From positions 62,001 to 126,000 of the forward strand of contig JABAZD010000067.1 in the NCBI GenBank assembly GCA_018608705.1: a stretch of DNA of 64,000 bases, read 5' to 3'. The notes below the pieces were generated by a model that made no database searches, had not been told where the DNA came from, and saw only the letters and a list, made by a program, of their open reading frames with translations. A program made the translations under genes and the position numbers. The DNA comes from Flavobacteriaceae bacterium. Its GTDB lineage: Bacteria > Bacteroidota > Bacteroidia > Flavobacteriales > Flavobacteriaceae. Shown here piece after piece: positions 31,489-39,868 of this stretch (the first letter of the stretch is position 1; each line of letters starts with the position of its first letter).

Positions 31489-31617
31489 ATGAAAAAAATA
31501 AAAATAATAATTGGGATTATATCATTTATTTCTGGTGTTATTTGTGTTTTTCAAATGGGAAAAAGGGTCATTGTTGGAGGAGCATTAATTGGCCTTGGTG
31601 TGGCTTTGGTTAATTAG
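31489..31617 (+). CDS. 42-aa small membrane protein
   Basis: ATG at 31489: MKKIKIIIGIISFISGVICVFQMGKRVIVGGALIGLGVALVN; 7 nt after envC-like. Confidence 0.5.
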   Translation: MKKIKIIIGIISFISGVICVFQMGKRVIVGGALIGLGVALVN

Positions 31618-31643
31618 GTTTTGTAATCAAAACACTCTCCAGA

Positions 31644-32153
31644 TTATTTAAAAAGGGCTTTAAGCTCCGTTGCCTCTTGCGCTTTCATTTTTCCAGCTAA
31701 AACCAAACTCAGTTGTTTGCGCCTCAGCGCCCCTTGAAAACGTTGAATTTCTTGTTCTGATTCAGGAGCCAGTTGTGGAATCAAAACAGGGGTTCCCTTA
31801 TCATCAACAGCCACAAAGGTAAAAATAGCTTCGTTGACTTTCACAGATTTTTTAGAGGTTTTGTTATCTACCCAAACGTCGATATACACCTCCATTGAGC
31901 TTTTGAAAGCACGTGATACTTTAGCTTCAATTGTAACAATACTTCCCAAAGGAACGGAGTGTTTAAAAGCTACATGATTTACCGAAGCCGTTACCACTAT
32001 TTGTCCGGAGTGTCGTTTTGCAGCGATGCTGGCAGCACGGTCCATTCGCGCTAGTAGTTCTCCTCCAAAAAGAGTATGGATGGCATTGGTTTCACTTGGT
32101 AAAACCGTATCAGTCAGAATTGTTTTAGAGGCTTGAGGCTTTTTCGGTTCCAT
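31644..32153 (-). CDS. acyl-CoA thioesterase (hotdog fold)
   Basis: TNAIHTLFGGELLARMDRAASIAAKRHSG and VNEAIFTFVAVD. Confidence 0.88.
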   Translation of the reverse strand: MEPKKPQASKTILTDTVLPSETNAIHTLFGGELLARMDRAASIAAKRHSGQIVVTASVNHVAFKHSVPLGSIVTIEAKVSRAFKSSMEVYIDVWVDNKTSKKSVKVNEAIFTFVAVDDKGTPVLIPQLAPESEQEIQRFQGALRRKQLSLVLAGKMKAQEATELKALFK

Positions 32154-32224
32154 AAACTTGTAATAGGTAAAATATATTGAAAGTTAGAGTTTCAGCGCGA
32201 GGCTGGGTAGAAGATTGAAATCTA

Positions 32225-33154
32225 TTAAGGCATGCTTTTAACCAACATCCACGCAGAACGGTTGTGTGCTTTTCTGATTTTAAAGAGCGCTTTTTCTGCC
32301 TCTTTCCGTGTTTCAAAGCTTTCATAAACAACTTGATGTAAACCGTATCTGTTAACGCCAATGCGTTGCGCGTTGTACCCAAGTTCTTTCAGTTGTTGTA
32401 ATTTTTTATTACTATTCGCCTCAATTCTAAAAGCACCTGCTACAATATGAAATTCACCTGTTTTCTTTTTTAAGCTAATCAAAACAGCAGGAAGCGGACG
32501 ATCAATAACAAAGGTAGCTTCTTGAATTTTAGCTTCTAAATTTATGCTAGCCTTTTTTTGAGCAAGGATATTCTCTTTTTCAATTTTAGCAAGGTATAAG
32601 TTCGACACAATAGAGCCTCCTAAACCGATAAAAACAATTACTACTGATGCGTATCTAATGAATTGTCTTGATCTTTTATTGCGAGACGATAGCTCTACAG
32701 TTCTGTTTGGTTTTGAGTTTTTAATAAAAGCTTTTCTAGCAACTGAAGGGGACATGAAAGGGGTCAATCCAAAAGCTTCAGTCATATAATTTAAGTGGTC
32801 TGAAGGGTTAAAGACTAAAATGCCCTGCTTGGAGGGTGATAATGCACCAATATATTTAAAATCAATAGTTTCTCCCTTTTTTAAACGTGATTTAAGTTGG
32901 ACAACCTGTTTTTGAATTTTACGATTTGCTTTTTCATAGCTAATTTTTTCTACCTCAGAAATATAACTTGTAAGAAGTCCGTCATTTGATTTTAGCTGTA
33001 TATTAAAAGAAAGCTGTTTTTGTGGCGGATAAAAGTTATTTGTAGCGTTGTCAATTCTTGCTGAAATAGGATGTGATAAGAATGCCCCAAAATCTGGGAT
33101 TGTAACACACTCGTATCGATATAATAAATCGCTTATGTATTGACTTAATTGCAT
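32225..33154 (-). CDS. HU-CCDC81-like domain / TM / SPOR domain protein
   Basis: N-terminal LSQYISDLLYRYECVTIPDFGAFLSHPISARID; central TM VVIVFIGLGGSIVSNLYLA; C-terminal FHIVAGAFRIEANSNKKLQQLKELGYNAQ SPOR pattern. Confidence 0.82.
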   Translation of the reverse strand: MQLSQYISDLLYRYECVTIPDFGAFLSHPISARIDNATNNFYPPQKQLSFNIQLKSNDGLLTSYISEVEKISYEKANRKIQKQVVQLKSRLKKGETIDFKYIGALSPSKQGILVFNPSDHLNYMTEAFGLTPFMSPSVARKAFIKNSKPNRTVELSSRNKRSRQFIRYASVVIVFIGLGGSIVSNLYLAKIEKENILAQKKASINLEAKIQEATFVIDRPLPAVLISLKKKTGEFHIVAGAFRIEANSNKKLQQLKELGYNAQRIGVNRYGLHQVVYESFETRKEAEKALFKIRKAHNRSAWMLVKSMP

Positions 33155-33213
33155 AAAATCAAAGTTAAAAAATTTTTATTAAAAAAAAGAGGTTTTTAGC
33201 TTTTATGCTAAAT

Positions 33214-33945
33214 CTAGTCTCTAGAGCTAAGTTTTGCCAGTAACCTTAATATTTCTACATATAGCCATATCAAGGTTACTAGCAATCCAAAAGCACTATA
33301 CCATTCCATGTATTTTGGGGCACCATTTTCCACTCCTTTTTCTATAAAGTCAAAATCCATAACTAGATTAAGAGATGCAATAACAATAACAAAAATAGAG
33401 AACCCAATACTTAACACGGAAGCATTTGCTGGGTTCATAATTGGCAAGCCAGTTCCTCCAAAAACACTCATAAAATAACTAATTAGATATACTATTAGCA
33501 ATCCCATGGTCGCTGCGAATACCCCTAATTTAAAGTTTTCTGTAACCTTAATTATTTTTGTCTTATAGGCAAACAACAGAGCAATTAAAATCCCTAAAGT
33601 AAGACTTATTGCTTGGGGCACGATGCCTGGCTCAAACATTTCAGCATATAATTTAGAAATCCCTCCTAGAGCTAAACCCTCTAGAACAGCATATATCGGA
33701 ACTGTTACAGGGGCCCACTCTTTTTTATAAATAGTTACTAGCGCAACAATAAATCCGCCTATACTTCCAACCCACACGTAATTCATAACAGCATTGGTAT
33801 ATGTGTAGTAAGCTGCAAATAATAAAACAGCCAGACTTATTGCTATTTTGTTTACAGCCCCGTCAAGTGTCATTACTTCGCCGGTTTTTGACTTTAAATT
33901 GTCAAAAGTTTTTTTACTTAATGCTGGATTTCCTGATTTAATCAT
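33214..33945 (-). CDS. Bax inhibitor-1/YccA family membrane protein
   Basis: Seven-TM pattern; GISKLYAEMFEPGIVPQA; MDFDFIEKGVENGAPKYMEWYSAFGLLVTLIWLYVEILRLL. Confidence 0.9.
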   Translation of the reverse strand: MIKSGNPALSKKTFDNLKSKTGEVMTLDGAVNKIAISLAVLLFAAYYTYTNAVMNYVWVGSIGGFIVALVTIYKKEWAPVTVPIYAVLEGLALGGISKLYAEMFEPGIVPQAISLTLGILIALLFAYKTKIIKVTENFKLGVFAATMGLLIVYLISYFMSVFGGTGLPIMNPANASVLSIGFSIFVIVIASLNLVMDFDFIEKGVENGAPKYMEWYSAFGLLVTLIWLYVEILRLLAKLSSRD

Positions 33946-33950
33946 TTTAG

Positions 33951-34919
33951 TTAATATCCTATTTTTTTTCGAACACGTTTTAATACAGCGTTTGCTGTTA
34001 AAGCTGCTTTCTTAGCTCCAAATTCGAGAGCCTGATCTATTTCTTCTAAGTTATTCATGTAGTAAGCATAGCGCTTTCTTTGTTCAGAAAACTTATTACA
34101 AATTAATTCAAATAAAGCTTGTTTCGCGTGGCCATATCCGTATCCCCCAGCTTCATAATTTTGTTTCATTTGTGCGATTTCACTATCAGAGGCAAGAAGC
34201 TTGTAAATTGCAAAAGAATTACAAGTTGACCATTTTTTAGGAGCCTCTAGGGCCGTGCTATCAGTCTGTATGGACATAATTTGCTTTCTTAGAGCTTTGT
34301 CTGTTTGGAAAATATCAATAACATTCCCTTTGCTTTTACTCATTTTTTGGCCGTCAGTTCCTGAAACTAACATGTTCTCCTTCTGAACTTTCCCTTCTGG
34401 AATTACAAAAATCTCTCCTACTTTTGCATGCACTCTTGAAGCAACATCTCGAGTCATTTCTATATGCTGAAGTTGGTCTTTTCCTACCGGAATAATATTA
34501 GCATCATATAATAAGATATCTGCAGCCATTAACATTGGATAGGTAAACAGGCCGCCGTTAACGTCTTCAAGGCGGTCTGATTTGTCTTTAAAGCTATGTG
34601 CTAATTCTAGTCTCGAGAACGGAAAAAAACAGCTTAAGTACCAAGAAAGCTCGGTTACTTGCGAAACACTACTTTGTTTATAAAACACAGTATTTTCAAT
34701 ATTTAAGCCAAAAGCAAGCCATGTAGCGGCAGTTGCATAGGTGTTTTGACTAAGCTTATCAGCATCTTTTATCTGAGTCAACGAATGCATATCAGCAATA
34801 AATAAATAAGACTCATTTTCTGGATCGTTACTCATTTTAATTGCTGGTATAATAGCACCCAAGATATTTCCCAAGTGTGGAGTACCAGTGCTTTGCACGC
34901 CAGTTAAAATTCTTGCCAT
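33951..34919 (-). CDS. trpS: tryptophan--tRNA ligase
   Basis: TGTPHLGNILGAI, VPVGKDQLQHIEMTRD-like segment and KMSKSKGN. Confidence 0.96.
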   Translation of the reverse strand: MARILTGVQSTGTPHLGNILGAIIPAIKMSNDPENESYLFIADMHSLTQIKDADKLSQNTYATAATWLAFGLNIENTVFYKQSSVSQVTELSWYLSCFFPFSRLELAHSFKDKSDRLEDVNGGLFTYPMLMAADILLYDANIIPVGKDQLQHIEMTRDVASRVHAKVGEIFVIPEGKVQKENMLVSGTDGQKMSKSKGNVIDIFQTDKALRKQIMSIQTDSTALEAPKKWSTCNSFAIYKLLASDSEIAQMKQNYEAGGYGYGHAKQALFELICNKFSEQRKRYAYYMNNLEEIDQALEFGAKKAALTANAVLKRVRKKIGY

Positions 34920-34947
34920 TTTATTTTTTATTTGTCAAATATATAAG

Positions 34948-34978
34948 CAAAGGTACTTTTTTTGACTTAATAGCTCAA
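34948..34978 (-). promoter_or_regulatory. promoter of trpS: TTG-20 bp-TACCTTTG (minus strand)
   Basis: CAAAGGTA at 34948-34955 and CAA at 34976-34978 on the + strand. Confidence 0.6.
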
Positions 34979-35001
34979 TTTTTTTAGTAGTTTTGAAGTC
35001 T

Positions 35002-35745
35002 ATGAAAATTATTAAATACTCTTTTTGGATTTTTTATAGAATTTGGTTTTATACTTTAGTTGCTACACCCATTATTTTAATGTTTCCGTTTTTCTTTATT
35101 TCAGTTTTAAAAGAAAAATGGTATCCTCACTTTTTTAAACTTGCACGAATATGGGCAAAATTCACTCTAATTGGAATGGGTTGCTATTGGAGCATTAAGA
35201 AATCGGAGTCATTGGTTAAAGGTCAGAGCTATGTGTTTGTTGCAAATCACACCTCAATGACTGATATTATGCTCATGCTTGTTGCTATTAAAGACAACCC
35301 TTTTGTGTTTATCGGTAAAAAAGAATTAGCTAAAATACCTATTTTTGGATTTTTTTATAAGAGGACCAGTATATTAGTTGACAGAAGCAGTGCTAAAAGT
35401 CGTAAGGCTGTTTTTATTAGAGCTCAAAAACGTATTAAAGACGGGGCCAGTATTTGCATTTTTCCAGAAGGAGGAGTCCCAGATGAATCAGTTATCTTGG
35501 ACAGATTTAAAGCAGGTGCCTTTCGACTTGCCATTAATCACAAAATACCTCTAGTACCAATGACTTTTTTTGATAATAAACAACGCCTGTCTTTTACTTT
35601 TTTTAGCGGAAGTCCTGGCAAAATGCGAGTCCGGGTATTTCCTGCCATTACAACAAAGCAATTAACTATTGAAGAGACTTCAGCTCTCAGCACTAAGGTA
35701 TATGATTTGATCAAAAATTCTTTAATAGCTGATTCAAATGCATAA
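35002..35745 (+). CDS. plsC: 1-acyl-sn-glycerol-3-phosphate acyltransferase
   Basis: VANHTSMTDIML, FPEGGVPDES; ATG at 35002 preferred over 34993. Confidence 0.88.
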   Translation: MKIIKYSFWIFYRIWFYTLVATPIILMFPFFFISVLKEKWYPHFFKLARIWAKFTLIGMGCYWSIKKSESLVKGQSYVFVANHTSMTDIMLMLVAIKDNPFVFIGKKELAKIPIFGFFYKRTSILVDRSSAKSRKAVFIRAQKRIKDGASICIFPEGGVPDESVILDRFKAGAFRLAINHKIPLVPMTFFDNKQRLSFTFFSGSPGKMRVRVFPAITTKQLTIEETSALSTKVYDLIKNSLIADSNA

Positions 35746-35768
35746 AAAATCCCGACGAATCGGGATTT
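35744..35768 (-). terminator. intrinsic terminator of recA
   Basis: 9-bp perfect stem AAATCCCGA-CGAA-TCGGGATTT (35747-35768); on the minus strand the loop is TTCG and a T-run follows. Confidence 0.82.
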
Positions 35769-35772
35769 CAAA

Positions 35773-36774
35773 TTAAGACTCTTTTAGAACAGCTTTAATT
35801 TTTTCTTCTAACTCATCCATTAGCTCTGGATTGTCCTTGATCATTTGTTTCACGGCATCTCGGCCTTGACCAAGTTTGGTCTCAGCATAGCTAAACCACG
35901 AGCCACTCTTTTTAACAATTTCATGTTCCACAGCTACGTCTAAAATCTCTCCGACTTTAGAAACACCTTGCCCATACATAATATCAAATTCTGCTAACTT
36001 GAAAGGAGGAGCTACTTTGTTTTTAACGACTTTAACACGTGTTTTGTTACCTAATACGTTCCCATCACTGTCCTTTATTTGTGTAGATCTACGAATATCT
36101 AGACGAACTGAAGCATAAAACTTCAATGCATTACCTCCTGTAGTTGTTTCAGGATTACCGAACATCACACCAATTTTTTCACGTAGTTGATTTATAAAAA
36201 TCATCGTACAGTTAGTTTTGCTTATTGAACCCGTAAGTTTTCTAAGAGCTTGCGACATTAATCGAGCATGTAGCCCCATTTTAGAATCTCCCATTTCCCC
36301 TTCGATTTCACTTTTCGGAGTCAATGCCGCTACTGAATCAATCACCACCATATCAATTGCGCCAGACCTTACTAAATTATCTGCAATTTCTAAAGCTTGT
36401 TCGCCGTTGTCGGGCTGAGAAATAATAAGGTTGTCAATGTCTACTCCAAGATTTTGAGCATAAAAACGATCAAATGCATGCTCTGCATCAATGAACGCTG
36501 CAATACCACCTGCTTTTTGTGTTTCAGCTATAGCATGTAGTGTTAAAGTTGTTTTTCCAGAAGATTCAGGTCCATATATTTCAACTACTCTCCCCCTAGG
36601 GTAGCCTCCAACGCCAAGTGCTATATCTAGTCCCAAGGATCCAGACGGAATCACTTCCACATCAATCACTGGTGCATCACTCATTCTCATTACCGTGCCT
36701 TTGCCATAGGCCTTATCTAGCTTGTCTAGTGTTAGCTTTAGGGCTTTTAATTTTGCATCTTTTTCGCTACTCAT
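35773..36774 (-). CDS. recA: recombinase RecA
   Basis: [32 protein letters not shown]-like segment; [19 protein letters not shown]. Confidence 0.98.
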   Translation of the reverse strand: MSSEKDAKLKALKLTLDKLDKAYGKGTVMRMSDAPVIDVEVIPSGSLGLDIALGVGGYPRGRVVEIYGPESSGKTTLTLHAIAETQKAGGIAAFIDAEHAFDRFYAQNLGVDIDNLIISQPDNGEQALEIADNLVRSGAIDMVVIDSVAALTPKSEIEGEMGDSKMGLHARLMSQALRKLTGSISKTNCTMIFINQLREKIGVMFGNPETTTGGNALKFYASVRLDIRRSTQIKDSDGNVLGNKTRVKVVKNKVAPPFKLAEFDIMYGQGVSKVGEILDVAVEHEIVKKSGSWFSYAETKLGQGRDAVKQMIKDNPELMDELEEKIKAVLKES

Positions 36775-36911
36775 AAGTCTTTGTTTCTCTAATTTATACT
36801 CTCTGCTAAAATAAGATATCTTTTCTAAAGTTTTAAAATTTTAACGATCCTTTTTTTATTATTTTAATATTGCTATTTATTCAATTTTACAGTGTGTGTT
36901 ACAAAATTTAT

Positions 36912-36919
36912 TACCTTTG
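36912..36919 (+). promoter_or_regulatory. -7 element TACCTTTG upstream of trhO
   Basis: Exact TAnnTTTG match, 36 nt before the start codon. Confidence 0.5.
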
Positions 36920-36955
36920 ATGTCGAATCATTAGCAACTTAAAAACAAGTATAGA

Positions 36956-38023
36956 ATGCAACTGTACAATTCCTTAAGCAATAATGAAAGAGTTAAGCTT
37001 ATTCAAGAAGCAGGCAAGGATCGTCTTACCATCTCTTTCTATAAATATTTTAAAATCTCCGATCCAGAAACATTTAGGAACAAGTTGTTTCTGTTCTGGG
37101 ATAGTATTGATGTATTAGGCCGTATTTATGTCGCTCACGAAGGAATCAATGCACAGCTTTCTGTTCCTGCAGATCACTTTGAGACATTCAAATCACACTT
37201 AGATTCGATTAATTTTCTAAAAAACATTCGTCTTAATGTAGCTATTGAACAGAATCAGTTTTCGTTTCTCAAACTAAAAGTTAAAGTTCGAAATAAGATT
37301 GTTTCAGATGGACTAAACGACGATAGTTTTGATTCCTCCAACATAGGAACACATGTGAACGCATCTGAGTTTAATTTACTTGTTGAAGATAACAATACGT
37401 TGGTTGTTGACATGAGAAATCATTATGAAAGCGAAATAGGTCATTTTAAAAATGCAGTGACCCCCGATGTCGATACTTTTCGAGAATCTTTAGACTTAAT
37501 AGAAGAAGATCTCAAAAGCCATAAAAAAACAAAAAAACTTGTGATGTATTGCACAGGTGGAATTCGCTGTGAAAAAGCAAGTGCTTACTTCAAGCATAAA
37601 GGCTTTAAAAATGTTTATCAATTGGAAGGGGGTATTATTAATTACGCCCGGCAAGTCACCTCTAAAAAGGTTGAAAATAAGTTTATCGGTAAAAACTTTG
37701 TTTTTGATCAGCGTCGTGCAGAAAAAATATCAGATGATATAATTGCTAGTTGTCACCAATGTGGTCAACCAGCAGATATTCATGTCAACTGCGCTAATGA
37801 CGCTTGCCACTTACTTTTTATTCAATGTGATTCTTGCAAAAAAAGCATGAAAAACTGTTGTTCCTCAACCTGTATGGAGGTGAATCAGTTACCAGCGCAA
37901 ACACAAAAATCACTCCGTAAGGGTCAAGGGAACAGTAACGATATTTTTAAAAAAGGACGAGCGGGACATTTGCACTACAGCAAAAATCTGAGAAATATTC
38001 ACGATTCACAACCGGAAATTTAA
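36956..38023 (+). CDS. trhO: oxygen-dependent tRNA uridine(34) hydroxylase (rhodanese family)
   Basis: Rhodanese active loop MYCTGGIRCEKASAY; C-terminal Cys-rich domain. Confidence 0.92.
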   Translation: MQLYNSLSNNERVKLIQEAGKDRLTISFYKYFKISDPETFRNKLFLFWDSIDVLGRIYVAHEGINAQLSVPADHFETFKSHLDSINFLKNIRLNVAIEQNQFSFLKLKVKVRNKIVSDGLNDDSFDSSNIGTHVNASEFNLLVEDNNTLVVDMRNHYESEIGHFKNAVTPDVDTFRESLDLIEEDLKSHKKTKKLVMYCTGGIRCEKASAYFKHKGFKNVYQLEGGIINYARQVTSKKVENKFIGKNFVFDQRRAEKISDDIIASCHQCGQPADIHVNCANDACHLLFIQCDSCKKSMKNCCSSTCMEVNQLPAQTQKSLRKGQGNSNDIFKKGRAGHLHYSKNLRNIHDSQPEI

Positions 38024-38099
38024 GGACTTTACAGTCGGTCAAGAAACACTAAGTTATACCCTTATAATCATATTTGACACATTTTTTAAGTCCTTAAAT
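38018..38099 (+). repeat. perfect 12-bp inverted repeat (58-nt loop) spanning the trhO stop codon and 3' spacer, with a nested hairpin
   Basis: ATTTAAGGACTT (38018-38029) / AAGTCCTTAAAT (38088-38099); nested TTATA-CCCT-TATAA (38054-38067). Confidence 0.6.
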
Positions 38100-38182
38100 A
38101 ATCTTATATTTACGTTTTAGATTATAAAATTAATTCGCATTTGTAATGTTATTAGCATTGACAAATTCAATATATATAGATT

Positions 38183-39373
38183 ATGGGGTGTAAAAGTTGC
38201 TCAACAGCTAAAGACGGCCAACCTAAAGGCTGTAAAAATAACGGCACATGCGGCACGGATAGCTGTAATAAACTAACTGTTTTTGACTGGCTTTCTAATA
38301 TGACACTTCCAAGTGGCGCATCCCCATTTAACTGGGTAGAGGTTCGTTTTAAAAATGGTCGGAAAGTATATTATAAAAATCTTGAAAATCTTACACTAAG
38401 TTTGGGAGATGTAGTTGCAACTCAAGCAGTTTCAGGTCACGACATAGGGATAGTAACTCTAAGTGGGGAACTAGTCAAGGTTCAGATGAAGCGTAAAAAT
38501 ATTTCTGAAACTCCAGACGAAGTCTTTAAAATTTATAGAAAAGCATCTCAAAAAGATATTGATGTATGGGGTAGTGCTAGAGACAAGGAGGAGCCAATGA
38601 AGGTTAAAGCAAGACAATTTGCAATAGATCTAAGGCTTAAAATGAAAATATCTGACATTGAGTTTCAAGGGGATGCTAGTAAAGCAACTTTTTATTATAC
38701 AGCAGATGAAAGAGTAGATTTTAGAGAGCTAATTAAACTATTTGCTAGAGAGTTTAGAATCCGAATTGAGATGAAGCAGGTTGGATTGAGACAAGAGGCC
38801 GCGAGACTTGGGGGAATTGGATCCTGTGGACGCGAACTATGTTGCTCTACTTGGCTTACTGATTTTCGTTCTGTAAGTACATCAGCAGCAAGGTATCAGC
38901 AATTATCATTAAATCCGTTAAAGTTAGCAGGTCAATGCGGAAAGTTAAAATGCTGTTTAAATTATGAGCTTGACTCATATCTAGATGCTTTAAAAGCATT
39001 CCCAAAAACAGGGATAAAATTAAAAACAGACAAAGGCATAGCTGTTTGTCAAAAAACCGATATTTTTAAAGGCTATATGTGGTATGCTTATGAAGGTGAG
39101 TGGGCTAATTGGCACATGCTTAAAACTAGTCAAGCCAATGAAATTATTGCCCTAAACGCCAAAAAGGAAAGGGTTGAAAGCTTAGAAGAATATGCCTCTG
39201 AATTAGTTGAAGAAGTTAAAGCTGATTTTGAGAATGTAGTGGGTCAAGACAGCTTAACCCGATTTGACAAGCCAAAAGCCAAAAGTAGGCGTAAAAATAA
39301 CCGGCGCAGAAACTCAAGTCGAAGCCAAAAAAATTCTAAACTACCTAGATCGCAGAACAATAATGCAAAGTAG
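38183..39373 (+). CDS. ricT: PSP1 domain / RicT-like protein with Cys-rich N terminus
   Basis: GSCGRELCCSTW and GQCGKLKCCLNYE; N-terminal MGCKSCSTAKDGQPKGCKNNGTCGTDSC. Confidence 0.88.
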   Translation: MGCKSCSTAKDGQPKGCKNNGTCGTDSCNKLTVFDWLSNMTLPSGASPFNWVEVRFKNGRKVYYKNLENLTLSLGDVVATQAVSGHDIGIVTLSGELVKVQMKRKNISETPDEVFKIYRKASQKDIDVWGSARDKEEPMKVKARQFAIDLRLKMKISDIEFQGDASKATFYYTADERVDFRELIKLFAREFRIRIEMKQVGLRQEAARLGGIGSCGRELCCSTWLTDFRSVSTSAARYQQLSLNPLKLAGQCGKLKCCLNYELDSYLDALKAFPKTGIKLKTDKGIAVCQKTDIFKGYMWYAYEGEWANWHMLKTSQANEIIALNAKKERVESLEEYASELVEEVKADFENVVGQDSLTRFDKPKAKSRRKNNRRRNSSRSQKNSKLPRSQNNNAK

Positions 39374-39863
39374 ACTAATCACTTGGATATTTGTTTTTAC
39401 TACGCTAGTGTTTTCATGTCAGCAAAACAAGCTATTTAGTAACTATTCATCGATCCCAAACGGCTGGGACAAAAAAAAATTAATTACATATAATTTTGTG
39501 GCCCCAGACACAATTACTCCATATAATTTATTTATTAATTTGCGAACAACTAGTGACTACAGCTTTAGTAATCTTTTCTTAGTAGTGGAATTAAATTACC
39601 CATACGGAAAGGTAACAAAAGACACATTAGAATACACGATGGCTAAACCAAGTGGAGAACTTTTAGGATCAGGCTTCAGTTCAGTAAAAGAACATAAGCT
39701 TTGGTTTAAAGGGTTTGAGAAGTCATTTGTTTTTTCCGAAAACGGCCCCTACAAGGTTCATATACAACAAGCAATGCGACTTCGTGGAGAAGCTAAAGGG
39801 ATCACTCTTTTAGAAGGAATTATTGATGTAGGGTTCTGTATTGAACCGCTTGAAAAACAGTGA
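39363..39863 (+). CDS. gldH: gliding motility lipoprotein GldH
   Basis: Lipobox LVFSC; sequence pattern; start at ATG 39363, overlapping the ricT end by 11 nt. Confidence 0.85.
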   Translation: MQSRLITWIFVFTTLVFSCQQNKLFSNYSSIPNGWDKKKLITYNFVAPDTITPYNLFINLRTTSDYSFSNLFLVVELNYPYGKVTKDTLEYTMAKPSGELLGSGFSSVKEHKLWFKGFEKSFVFSENGPYKVHIQQAMRLRGEAKGITLLEGIIDVGFCIEPLEKQ

Positions 39864-39868
39864 TAATT

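Noticed and set aside
36830-36845. Near-palindrome GTTTTAAAATTTTAAC upstream of recA as a possible SOS box
   Set aside because: Simple AT-rich near-palindromes are expected at this GC content, and I cannot match it to a known LexA site.
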